This document shows, in pieces, positions 17,201-26,500 of a stretch of DNA of 64,000 nucleotides (position 1 is the first letter of the stretch; each line of letters starts with the position of its first letter). Location of the stretch: positions 1 through 64,000 of the forward strand of contig NZ_QKTX01000009.1 of the NCBI RefSeq assembly GCF_003253485.1. Reading direction: 5' to 3'. Origin of the DNA: Algoriphagus aquaeductus. Lineage in GTDB: Bacteria > Bacteroidota > Bacteroidia > Cytophagales > Cyclobacteriaceae. Position numbers and translations under genes: made by a program. The notes under the pieces are model-generated. The model was not told the DNA's origin. It did no database searches and was given only the letters and a program-made list of their open reading frames with translations.

Positions 17201-20200
17201 TTCTTCTGTCAAAGGAGTCGTGTCCGGAAAGTATTATTTGGGAGGATTTTTAGGTGAATTATATGAAGGCAAAATTGAAAGCAGTTTTGCAAATGTGTCT
17301 ATCTCAGGGAGGCAGTCATTAGGAGGACTAGTCGGTTATTATGAGAGTTATGGTTCTGATTTAAAAATAAGCAAGTCCTATGCAAAAGGAATTGTTTCTG
17401 GGACCAATTATATCGGAGGCCTTGTTGGTCAGGGCTACTATCCAAAGATTCATAATTCCTATTCTGAAGTTGCAGTTACTGGTACTTCCAATTATGTAGG
17501 TGGAATCATAGGCTACAGTTATGAATTGGCTTTGACCAATTCCTATGCTTTTGGAAGTGTTGTTGGAATGGGTTTAAATGTGGGTGGATTGACCGGAATT
17601 GCCCAGCAAGGTACGATCACTCAGTCTTTCTGGGATAAAACACTGACTGGGCAGGAGGAAAATCAAGGGGGCGGTACAGGTTTATTGACTGCGGAATTAA
17701 AAGAAAAGGCACTTTTCTTGGATGCCGAATGGGATTTTGATACGGTGTGGAATATAAAAGTAGCCGCCGTCGATGGAGGATATATTTCCTATCCTTACCT
17801 CCGAGGATTTACTTATGATATTCCTGGAACTGATTTGGAGGTCAATCCGATACCAGGACTGGAACGCAGTACGCTTCCTCAAACGATCACCTTCCCTGAA
17901 ATTGCCGAAAAGACCTACGGAGATGCGACCTTTACACTAGGTAATGCCGAAACCGATCAAGGTCTGACCGTAACCTATACCGCTGCAGACCCAACGGTAG
18001 TAAGCATCACTGGTAATCAGGCTTTTGTTCTAAAAGCTGGAAGTACGACAATCACGGCCTCACAAGCAGGTGATGATTCACGATTCCCCGCAGAAAATAT
18101 AGAAAGAACACTTACAGTAGGAAAGAAGGCCTTGACCATCACGGCCAAGGACGATAGCAAGACCTACGGAACAGCTTACACCTTTGCGGGTACCGAGTTC
18201 ACCACCGAAGGTTTGACCAACGAAGACGCAGTCACTTCCGCCACGATCACTTCGACAGGAGCACCGGCTACGGCAGGGGTGAATACTTACGACATCCTGA
18301 TTTCAGAAGCAGATGGCACCGGCCTATCCAACTACGAGATCACCTATGAAAAAGGCACACTGACTGTTGGCAAGAAAGCCTTGACGATCACAGCAAACAG
18401 CGACAGCAAATCCTACGGTGATACCTACAACTTTGAAGGAACGGAATTTACGACAGATGGACTGGAAGAAGGCGATGCCGTGACTTCAGTGACCCTGACT
18501 TCTACCGGCGCACCAGCCACGGCAACAGTAAACACCTACGACATCCTGATTTCAGAAGTAGATGGCACCGGCCTGTCCAACTACGAGATCACCTATGAAA
18601 AAGGAACGCTGACCGTAGGCAAGAAAGCCTTGACGATCACGGCTAACAGCGACAGCAAAACCTACGGTGATACCTACAACTTTGAAGGAACGGAATTTAC
18701 AACCGATGGACTGGAGGAAGGTGACGCCGTGACTTCAGTGACCCTGACTTCCACAGGCGCTCCGGCTACAGCAACAGTAAATACCTACGACATCCTGATT
18801 TCAGAAGCAGATGGCACCGGCCTGTCCAACTACGAGATCACCTATGAAAAAGGAACGCTGACCGTAGGCAAGAAAGCCTTGACGATCACGGCTAACAGCG
18901 ACAGCAAAACCTACGGTGATACCTACAACTTTGAAGGAACGGAATTTACAACCGAAGAACTGGAAGAAGGCGATGCCGTGACTTCAGTGACCCTGACTTC
19001 CACAGGCGCTCCGGCTACAGCAACAGTAAACGCCTACGACATCCTGATCTCAGAAGCGGAAGGCACCGGCCTATCCAACTACGAGATCACCTATGAAAAA
19101 GGAACGCTGACCGTAGGCAAGAAAGCCTTGACGATCACAGCAAACAGCGACAGCAAGACCTACGGAACAGCTTACACCTTTGCGGGTACCGAGTTCACCA
19201 CCGAAGGTTTGACCAACGAAGACGCAGTCACTTCCGCCACGATCACTTCGACAGGCGCTCCGGCCACGGCAACAGTAAACACCTACGACATCCTGATTTC
19301 AGAAGCAGATGGCCCCGGCCTATCCAACTACGAGATCACCTATGAAAAAGGCACACTGACTGTTGGCAAGAAAGCGGTCACTATTACTGCAGACGACAAG
19401 TCCAAGACTTACGGAGAGGCAAACCCGGCCTTGACCTTTACTTACAATGGATTGGTGAACGGAGACACGCAAGTGGCTACCGAACCGGGCATCAGCACGA
19501 CGGCGACCCAAAGCTCGAATGCGGGTACCTATCCGATTACGTTAATGGGCGGCGAAGACCAGAACTACACGATCACCCTGGTAAACGGTACCCTTACTGT
19601 GGACAAGAAAGCTCTGACGATCACGGCAGATGACAAACAGAAGACTTACGGAGAGGCAAACCCTGCACTGACCATCACCTACGATGGCCTAGTCAACGGA
19701 GACACGCAAGTGGCTACCGAACCGGGCATCAGCACGATGGCGACACAAAGCTCGAATGCAGGTACTTATCCGATTACCTTGACAGGCGGATCAGATGATA
19801 ACTATACGATCACGCTGGTAAACGGTACCCTGACCGTGGACAAAAAAGCGGTAACCATCACTGCAGATGACAAGTCTAAGACCTACGGAGAGGCAAACCC
19901 GGCCTTGACCTTCACTTACAATGGATTGGTGAACGGAGACACGCAAGTGGCTACCGAACCGGGCATCAGCACGACGGCGACTCAGAGCTCGAATGCGGGA
20001 TCTTACCCGATCACGTTAGCTGGTGGTGAAGATCAGAACTATACCATTACGCTGGTAAACGGTACCCTGACCGTGGACAAGAAAGCTCTTACCATCACGG
20101 CCGATGACAAGCAGAAGACCTACGGAGAGGCAAACCCAGCACTGACCTTCACTTACAATGGCCTAGTCAACGGAGACACGAAAGTGGCTACCGAACCGGG

Positions 20201-22082
20201 CATCATCACGACGGCGACTCAGAGTTCAAATGTTGGAATTTACCCGATCACATTAGCTGGTGGTGAAGATCAGAACTACAACATTATACTAGTGAATGGG
20301 ATCTTAACGATCGGTAAGAAGGACTTGACGATCACCGCAAACGATAAGTCCAAGACTTATGGAGAGGCAAACCCGGCCTTGACCTTCACCTACGATGGCC
20401 TAGTCAACGGAGACACGAAAGTGACCATCGAACCGAGCATCAGCACGACGGCGACACGAAGCTCAAATGCGGGTACGTATCCGATCACGTTAGCTGGTGG
20501 TGAAGATCAGAACTATACCATCACACTAGTGAATGGGACCTTAACGATCGGTAAGAAGGACTTGACGATCACCGCAGACGACAAGTCCAAGACTTACGGA
20601 GAGGAAAACCCGGCCTTGACCTTCAGCTACGATGGCCTAGTCAACGGCGAAACGAAAGTGGCCACCGAACCGGGCATCAACACGACGGCAACACAAAGCT
20701 CGAATGCAGGTACCTATCCGATTACCTTGACAAGCGGTGAAGACCAGAACTATACGATCACACTAGTGAATGGAACCTTAACGATCGGCAAGAAGGACTT
20801 GACGATAACCGCAAACGATAAGTCCAAGACTTACGGAGAAGCGAATCCTCCATTGACCTTCACCTACGATGGTCTAGTTAACGGCGACACGAAAGTGGCC
20901 ACCGAACCGGGCATCAGCACGACGGCAACACAAAGCTCGAATGTGGGTACCTATCCGATTACCTTGACAGGCAGTGAAGACCAGAACTATACGATCACGC
21001 TTGTAAACGGTACCCTGACCATTGGGAAAGCGCTGTTGAAAATCAACGCCGAACCAAAAAGCAAAATCTTTGGCAATGTGGATCCGGTGTTGACTTTTAC
21101 AGTTACAGGATTTAAGCTGTCGGATACCGAAGCGATCCTGAGTGGCGGTTTGGAACGGGTTGCGGGCGAAACGGTAGGAGTCTATGCGATAAATCAGGGG
21201 ACGCTCGCTGCCAATGCCAATTACCAGATTGAGTTCGTCGGATCCGATTTGGAAATTCTTCCTGCAACATTGGCGGAGATTCTTTCCGGAGGAGAGATTA
21301 CCACCCCTTGGTCAGTAGATCCAACGCTCCCAGGTCAAGTAGATATACTGACTCAGGACGGGCAAATCCTTCGCTATCCGGTGGTTTGGGATAGATCCAC
21401 CTTAAATCTGCTGAAGAGGGGTACTTACACACTCTTTGGAACGGTGAATCTTCCGGCGGGTATTTTGAATCCGGCAGGGCAAAAAGCAGTGCAAAGAGTA
21501 ATCGTGTTGCCAAAAGCCAATCCACAGGACTTGTTGCTTTCCAACAACACCTTTGCTCCAGCCGGAACGGACTATTTCGTGGCCGTCGGTGCGTTCCTTG
21601 TGATTGATCCGGTCGATCGAATCCATACCATCGAATTGATTCCCGGCCAGGCAGACAATGCCTTCTTTGAGATCAAATCGGATATTCTGTTTTGGAGCTC
21701 TTCGGACGAGGCCGCCGGGCGAACAGAGTTTACCGTACAGGTACGGGTTACCGACCGGGATGGAAACATCCTTGAAAAATCCTTCCGGATTCAACGGGTG
21801 CGGAAAGACCTGTCCGAACTGACGGTCTACAATTCCTTCACCCCGGATGGTGACGGAGTCAATGATACCTGGGGATTGCCGGACATGAGATTCTTCACCG
21901 GGGCGCGGGTGCAGGTGTTTGACCGGGATGGCAGAAGAGTCTTCTACACAGAAGATGCCGACATCCGCTGGAACGGAACTTTCGAAGGGAAAGAACTTCC
22001 GACAGGTGCCTATATATGGGTGCTGGAAACCAGAGAAAACGGGGAGTCCAGAAGAGGAATACTGAACCTGATCCGAAAATAA
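14250..22082 (+). CDS. Giant T9SS-exported adhesin with MBG repeats and type B sorting domain
   Basis: This 2610-residue surface protein has a hydrophobic signal segment at about residues 38-56 (ending VNAQ), preceded by an odd Pro-rich stretch, so the true start is uncertain. Order: a truncated FN3-like unit (about 91-154), an unknown beta domain, a full FN3-like unit (336-437), HYR-like parts enclosing a jelly-roll-like insert (440-815), GLUG-type repeats (about 950-1130), a divergent MBG-like unit (about 1210-1291), five 83-residue repeats (1292-1706), seven 79-residue repeats (1707-2259), one divergent MBG unit (2260-2341), and the gliding-motility C-terminal domain (about 2519-2610: FTPDGDGVNDTW, then GAYIWVLE). 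The last is the known type B T9SS export signal. It pairs with the PorP/SprF gene downstream. Confidence 0.9.
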   Translation: MKLRSTVFCPLPSMGLSPTSPFPFLNCLTSVFRLKKQGILAGLLFILTSFFQVNAQSSTLSFDDQGLTGCQEISDNHSFSAFNKTFFVFAANFDGTPSENNTPKLGEGGVTQIADGTGVGSFSEAISGLSSSSTYYHQAYATNSVGTSYVGVESFVTTVLGCAPAVGVTDFEGLYTSFTQLASGTGSATATVECFDFTSVTIDPTHTARVSGTSISGNELLIIQGVGTSPNANLARAIIKSNDNREFSFKSIKVQPFGSFTDWDITYQGYKDGSLVTGASLSRNNMISGTMYTDDFTSISGFSNVDEIRIEFSVVGTSFQNFRIDDLEIGPAASFTSPTLTTSTATSITSSEATLNGNVTSDGGAAVTARGFVYSSSDNTPTLGEGGVIQVADGLGTGTFSEAVSGLSSSTTYYYQAYATNSQGTSYGGVVSFETLTPNDDTDPVLILPADANRNTDLDECSYTVQGTEFDPITATDNSGSLASLTYSLQKLLPSPDLISEDFNSGAWNPANFEIGSPTGGVVSGAYRSTGGGDDRGTLRTVADFIPTAENPVYVTATLRFAGTGLAFIGTRSTGLKNTSSSNEPTNSLYFRIHNFNNGQTNLSSTSFDGRPGNSFYSNPVIVSFVDNGTNITGTFTNTVTQQVLSFNQNTNYSSGSWRVVFSGGAAVSWDDIKISFGPHEYIQEYASGSNSLAGIELERGEITIEWTAADASGNETVKSQLVTVEDNQEPFISGLANLSGESESSNNWQTTIPDVVFGDNCSGSTLSWQMSGAHTNSGLGQVGTFSFAPGNTTITYKVTDASGNTTSGAMTVENTKEFFAGGAGTESDPYQISNWQHLYNIRFFSGTGPTARKYFVLTNDLDASSSGYENYASETANEGLGWEPGGYVNFIVLDGKGFEIADLNINRPTNWENGIFRYLYYGVVKNIVAKDFVINGRGNSGFFAGYVDNLNFENIQVINGNLTSMEYYGGLLAGGGYNTTILNSSVKGVVSGKYYLGGFLGELYEGKIESSFANVSISGRQSLGGLVGYYESYGSDLKISKSYAKGIVSGTNYIGGLVGQGYYPKIHNSYSEVAVTGTSNYVGGIIGYSYELALTNSYAFGSVVGMGLNVGGLTGIAQQGTITQSFWDKTLTGQEENQGGGTGLLTAELKEKALFLDAEWDFDTVWNIKVAAVDGGYISYPYLRGFTYDIPGTDLEVNPIPGLERSTLPQTITFPEIAEKTYGDATFTLGNAETDQGLTVTYTAADPTVVSITGNQAFVLKAGSTTITASQAGDDSRFPAENIERTLTVGKKALTITAKDDSKTYGTAYTFAGTEFTTEGLTNEDAVTSATITSTGAPATAGVNTYDILISEADGTGLSNYEITYEKGTLTVGKKALTITANSDSKSYGDTYNFEGTEFTTDGLEEGDAVTSVTLTSTGAPATATVNTYDILISEVDGTGLSNYEITYEKGTLTVGKKALTITANSDSKTYGDTYNFEGTEFTTDGLEEGDAVTSVTLTSTGAPATATVNTYDILISEADGTGLSNYEITYEKGTLTVGKKALTITANSDSKTYGDTYNFEGTEFTTEELEEGDAVTSVTLTSTGAPATATVNAYDILISEAEGTGLSNYEITYEKGTLTVGKKALTITANSDSKTYGTAYTFAGTEFTTEGLTNEDAVTSATITSTGAPATATVNTYDILISEADGPGLSNYEITYEKGTLTVGKKAVTITADDKSKTYGEANPALTFTYNGLVNGDTQVATEPGISTTATQSSNAGTYPITLMGGEDQNYTITLVNGTLTVDKKALTITADDKQKTYGEANPALTITYDGLVNGDTQVATEPGISTMATQSSNAGTYPITLTGGSDDNYTITLVNGTLTVDKKAVTITADDKSKTYGEANPALTFTYNGLVNGDTQVATEPGISTTATQSSNAGSYPITLAGGEDQNYTITLVNGTLTVDKKALTITADDKQKTYGEANPALTFTYNGLVNGDTKVATEPGIITTATQSSNVGIYPITLAGGEDQNYNIILVNGILTIGKKDLTITANDKSKTYGEANPALTFTYDGLVNGDTKVTIEPSISTTATRSSNAGTYPITLAGGEDQNYTITLVNGTLTIGKKDLTITADDKSKTYGEENPALTFSYDGLVNGETKVATEPGINTTATQSSNAGTYPITLTSGEDQNYTITLVNGTLTIGKKDLTITANDKSKTYGEANPPLTFTYDGLVNGDTKVATEPGISTTATQSSNVGTYPITLTGSEDQNYTITLVNGTLTIGKALLKINAEPKSKIFGNVDPVLTFTVTGFKLSDTEAILSGGLERVAGETVGVYAINQGTLAANANYQIEFVGSDLEILPATLAEILSGGEITTPWSVDPTLPGQVDILTQDGQILRYPVVWDRSTLNLLKRGTYTLFGTVNLPAGILNPAGQKAVQRVIVLPKANPQDLLLSNNTFAPAGTDYFVAVGAFLVIDPVDRIHTIELIPGQADNAFFEIKSDILFWSSSDEAAGRTEFTVQVRVTDRDGNILEKSFRIQRVRKDLSELTVYNSFTPDGDGVNDTWGLPDMRFFTGARVQVFDRDGRRVFYTEDADIRWNGTFEGKELPTGAYIWVLETRENGESRRGILNLIRK
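18123..19367 (+). repeat. Tandem array A: five 249-bp repeats inside the adhesin gene
   Basis: Five units of exactly 83 codons each begin KKALTITA and end KGTLTVG. Units 2-4 share the TYGDTYNFEGTEF/EEGDAVTSVTL version. Units 1 and 5 share the TYGTAYTFAGTEF/TNEDAVTSATI version. Long stretches are identical at the nucleotide level, which indicates recent duplication and gene conversion. Confidence 0.92.
19368..21026 (+). repeat. Tandem array B: seven 237-bp repeats inside the adhesin gene
   Basis: Seven units of exactly 79 codons follow array A without a gap. Each begins KKxxTITA and carries KTYGEANPALTF and NYTITLVNGTLT. Units 1-4 begin KKA(V/L) and units 5-7 KKDL, showing stepwise expansion from two parent forms. 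Confidence 0.92.
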
Positions 22083-22096
22083 GCCAATTGAAAACC

Positions 22097-22123
22097 GGGG
22101 ATTGTCCAGACAGGACAGTCCCC
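22097..22123 (+). other. Hairpin between the adhesin and PorP/SprF genes
   Basis: GGGGATTGTCC (22097-22107) pairs with GGACAGTCCCC (22113-22123) at 10 of 11 positions plus a G-U pair, with a 5-nt loop. There is no T-run, so read-through into the partner gene at 22150 is expected. It may act in RNA processing or partial attenuation so that the two proteins are made in different amounts. Confidence 0.5.
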
Positions 22124-22149
22124 CAATCCAACCCTTTCGAATTTAAGAA

Positions 22150-23121
22150 ATGATGAAAAAATATACCATCCTGCTTTCACTTCTGACCTTCATCTTAGGG
22201 ATGTTCTGTTCAGGAAATTCATATTCACAATCCCGCAAGTTTGTGAGCCAGTTTTCGCACTTTCAGGGCTACTTCAACCCGGCCCTGACAGGCTATGAGG
22301 GGAGCACCGTCAGGAGCTTTGTCCGCAACCAATGGGGCGGGATAGAGGGGGCACCGAAGACCTACTTTCTGTCCGCAGACATAGACTTTGGCGAACTGGC
22401 AGGGGAGGAGGATCCGGCCCTGTTGGGTAAGAATGCGGTCTCAGTCAATCTGCTGCAGGACAATTTTGGAGCTTTCCGGGAAAACGAACTGACGGTCAAC
22501 TATGCGGCCAGAGTCCGACTCAGCCGATCCCATAACCTTCGCCTGGGCACGGGGGTGAGCTATCAGAGCATCCGGTTGGACGGCAATGCGCTGACGACCG
22601 AGGAATCCGATGACCCGACGATCGGGAAATATTATGGGACCTTCAGCAACCTGAATGTGATCGACTTCAATATCGGGATGGCGCTGACCCACGCCAATTA
22701 TTACCTGTCCTATGGTGTACATCGGGTGAATGGCGGAAAGAGTCAGCGGGGAGATGAGTTTATGGAGGGCTATCCGGCAGAGCACATGGTGCAGGCGGGT
22801 TTCCGTCAGGCGGTAAGTGAAAACCTTGCGTTTACCAGCAATGCTTTTTACCGAACACGAAAAAACCTGCCCGACATAATGGAACTGAACCTGAAGCTGC
22901 TGATGATGGATCGGTTTTGGATCGGAATGGGCCATCGCTTTGATTATGCGAGCAATGTCCAGGCAGGAATTCTGACAGGCAAACTAAGAATTGGCTATGT
23001 GTATGAATTTCCGATGGTGGGTTCCTACCTGCTTCCGGGAGGGATCCATGAGTTTACGGTCGCGCTGAACCTGTTCCGCTTCAATGAGCGACAGAGCAAG
23101 GATGACGTGATCATGTGGTAG
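22150..23121 (+). CDS. PorP/SprF-family outer-membrane protein (T9SS partner)
   Basis: This 323-residue protein has a signal peptide (MMKKYTILLSLLTFILGMF, cleavage after NSYSQ) and the family N-terminal pattern FVSQFSHFQGYFNPALTGYEG with RNQWGG. The rest is beta-strand-rich, consistent with an outer-membrane barrel. PorP/SprF proteins are needed in Flavobacterium for export or surface attachment of specific type B CTD adhesins such as SprB. Position 67 bp after such an adhesin, on the same strand with only a hairpin between, strongly suggests a dedicated partner pair. Length is normal. Confidence 0.9.
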   Translation: MMKKYTILLSLLTFILGMFCSGNSYSQSRKFVSQFSHFQGYFNPALTGYEGSTVRSFVRNQWGGIEGAPKTYFLSADIDFGELAGEEDPALLGKNAVSVNLLQDNFGAFRENELTVNYAARVRLSRSHNLRLGTGVSYQSIRLDGNALTTEESDDPTIGKYYGTFSNLNVIDFNIGMALTHANYYLSYGVHRVNGGKSQRGDEFMEGYPAEHMVQAGFRQAVSENLAFTSNAFYRTRKNLPDIMELNLKLLMMDRFWIGMGHRFDYASNVQAGILTGKLRIGYVYEFPMVGSYLLPGGIHEFTVALNLFRFNERQSKDDVIMW

Positions 23122-23572
23122 AGCGAAAAGTTGGATATTGGGGACAAGAAGCTAAAGGGTGTTCCGGTATTTGACTTGGAAGAAAAACATCCCTGTATTT
23201 TAGTTGTAAGGCCCTTTCCGTTATCTGGTTCCAAATACTTGGGGCTGTGGATGGAAAGGGCTTTTTTGTTTATGGAAGAACATGGATTTAAAAGCATAAC
23301 TATCTAGTTAAAAAAAACTTCTTGATAAAGATGTTTAATTTACAATGGACTGCACTTAGGAATTTTTTGGATTTTGAATAGAAGGATTTGCACAAAAAAA
23401 GCTGAACTTTAATTACTCGGTGTGTGAAAAATTAGGAGTATTTCCATTGAGTGGACGATTTTCTGTTTACCGCTAAAGAAACAGTTTTTTTGGAGGCGAT
23501 CAGATTTGAACAAAAAGAAGAGTAATTGATTCGGAAATTTTACCTAACTATCCTCATCAAGAAAAAAGTGAA
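23122..23572. other. Intergenic region before the hybrid kinase gene
   Basis: It contains the terminator at 23211-23267. The remaining roughly 300 bp is AT-rich with no supported gene. No well-spaced TTTG/TAnnTTTG pair was found upstream of 23573. Confidence 0.45.
23211..23267 (+). terminator. Intrinsic terminator after the PorP/SprF gene
   Basis: GCCCTTTCC (23211-23219) pairs perfectly with GGAAAGGGC (23253-23261), followed by TTTTTT. The 33-nt loop can form an inner CCAA/TTGG pair. It lies 90 bp after the adhesin-SprF operon. Confidence 0.6.
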
Positions 23573-26500
23573 ATGAATTATACCTTTCCGATTATTGGTA
23601 TTGGAGCCTCCGCAGGAGGATTGGAGCCATTGGAATTGTTTTTTGAGTATGCGAAACCCAATGCCGGGTTTTCATATGTTCTTATCCAGCACTTGGCCCC
23701 CAATCACAAAAGCCTCATGGATGAATTGCTGTCACGGCATACCAGTTTGCCGATTGAAGTGATCCAGCATGAAATGTCACTGGAGCCCGGAAAAATTTAT
23801 CTGAATCCTCCCAAGAAATTTGTAGAGCTCCAAGACGGGCGATTCCTTCTTACTGAAAAAGAGGACCGACAGCTCAGTTTTCCAATCAGCTCGTTTTTGA
23901 ATTCACTGGCGGAACAAGCCCACGAGAAGGCATGTGCCATCATCATGTCCGGCACCGGAAGTGATGGATCAGAAGGGGTCAAATACATTAAGGAAAAGGG
24001 GGGGCTGGTTATCGCTCAGGATCCTACCACGGCTAAGTTTGACGGGATGCCAAAAAGTGCCATTCTCACGGGAGCGGTGGATAAAATCTGTGCGGTGGAT
24101 CAGATGCACAGGGAGATAGAGGCTTTCTTTTTTACCACCAATGAAATCCACAAGGAGTTTTTGAATTCCCAGGATAACAAGGGATTGATTACTGCTGTTT
24201 TAACCAGCGTTTATCAGCAGATAGGGGTGGATTTTACTGATTACAAATATTCTACCGTTTCCCGACGGATTGCCCGCAGGATGAGCTTGCTGGGCTATTC
24301 GGAAATGCAGGAATATCTTACCTACATCAAAACCAATAATCAGGAGCCTTATTTGCTTGCCAAAGAATTGTTGATCGGTGTCACCCGATTTTTTAGGGAT
24401 GAGGACAATTTTGAAGCCTTGAGACAACAGGTTATTCCCCGATTAATTGAAGAAAATATGGAGTCCAAATCCCTACGGATTTGGGTGCCGGCATGCTCCA
24501 CGGGAGAGGAGGCCTATACGATTGCGATTTTGGTTAAAGATTATCTCAGGAGTCAGAAGTTGCAGTTTGATGTGAGTATTTTTGCGACTGATTTGGATAA
24601 AGAGGCAATCAAACAAGCCACTAACCGAATTTTTCCGGAAAGTATCTCCACAGAGATTCCGCAGGAATTTCTCAATCTCTACTTTATCCCACAAAGAAAA
24701 GGATACACCATCGCCAGGGAAATCCGGGAAATGATCATCTTTTCCGCGCACAACTTGGTGCAGGATCCGCCTTTCAATCGAATTGACCTGATCAGCTGCC
24801 GAAACTTTCTGATCTATTTGAATTCAAAACTGCAGCAGCGGGTATTTTCCATGTTTCAATTCTCGCTTAGGACGAATGGATTTTTGTTTTTGGGAGCAAG
24901 TGAATCGCTCGGAGATGTAAGCGAATACTTCATTGAATTCGATAAAAAGACCAAAATTTTTCAAAACAAGGAAAACAAGAAGGGGATTCAGCAGATCCGA
25001 AGTTCAAGGAAACACAGCATTACTCCATCTGATTATTTTAGTCAAAGTAAGGCAATCGCGCCGGTTCCGCTGTCCTCTAGGAGCAAACTCTTAACCGAGA
25101 TCCAAAATGTATTGATTCAGGAATTTGTCCCGGACTCCATCGTCACGGATGAAGATTTCAACCTCCTTCATACCACTGGAAATGCTCACCGTTGGCTGAC
25201 CTTGCCCTCTGGCGAAATTACCACCAATGTGCTGAAAATGTTGCCCGATGCACTTGCTATACCCTTTGAAGTGGTGGCAAACAAAGTGCTCCATTCGGGG
25301 ATATCGACACAGATCAATAAAGTGGAAATAGGTGGAATGCTCCGACAGTTTTACGAGGGAGAGAGGTTTCTCACCATCAGGCTTCGACGTATGCAGCTTA
25401 TCGAAAATGCCTTTCAGTTGATTGCCACTTTCGAGCCTGAAAAAACTTCAGAAAATGAGAAGGCTTTTGAAAAAATAGAAATCAACGCTGCATCCAAAGA
25501 GAAAATAAATATTCTCGAGAGAGAACTTAGGATAAACCGGGAAAACCTTCAATCTACCATTGAGGAACTTGAATCAAGCAATGAGGAACTTCAGGCCGCC
25601 AACGAAGAGCTTCAAAGTTCCAATGAGGAACTCGAATCGGTAAATGAGGAGCTATATACCGTAAATGCTGAATATCAGCAGAAAATCAATGAGCTGTCGG
25701 ATACCAATAATGATCTAAACAACCTGATCCACAGTACACAGATCGCCTTGTTGTTTCTGGATGTGAACCTGAATATCCGCAGATTTACCCCGGCTATTCG
25801 GGAAATCCTCGACCTCATGCCACATGATGTAGGGCGTAATATCAGTCACTTTCGGGGGAAGGTTCAATTGGAGGACTTGATGGGACATATTGAAAAGGTT
25901 TTTGATTCCCAATCAAGTTTTGAAACCCAAATCCGTGATACCAAAGGCGAAGAATTTCTATTGAATATCTCACCCTTCCGATCACATACCGGAGAGATAC
26001 AGGGGGTAGTCATGGTTTTTGTCAACGTTTCCCGATACAACCGAATGGAGCGTGCATTGGAAGTTTCCAATGAAACTTTAGACTTGCTGAATAGCAGGCA
26101 TACGCGTCAGACCGAGCTTTTTGAATTGATCGCCAGCAATTCCCGGGATATGATTTCCATATTGGACTTGAGTGGGAATCTGAAATACTGCTCCCCTTCA
26201 GGTGCTGAAATTACGGGATATCCAATCGAGCGATTGGCTGAATTGGATCTGCTGGATCGAATCCCGGATCCGGCTCACAAAAAGAAATGGTTAAATGCCA
26301 TAGAAGCAATTAAAGAGGGGAAGACACCCGGCCTGATCCAATTTAAATTCAGGACCTGGACAGGAGTGAACCGTTGGATGGAATCCAATCTAAAGCCACT
26401 TCAGTTGGGTGACGGGAAAATCGAAAACATCCTGATCTCCACCCGGGATATTAATCAACGGATGATTCAGGATGTAGAGCTGAAGAAATTGGCATTGATC

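Noticed and set aside
18123..21026. Regular repeats that might be taken for a CRISPR array
   Set aside because: The units are 237-249 bp, in frame, without spacers, and encode MBG-type protein repeats.
23211..23267. Structured RNA or riboswitch after the PorP/SprF gene
   Set aside because: The stem followed by a T-run after an operon end is explained by a terminator; no known riboswitch core was recognised.
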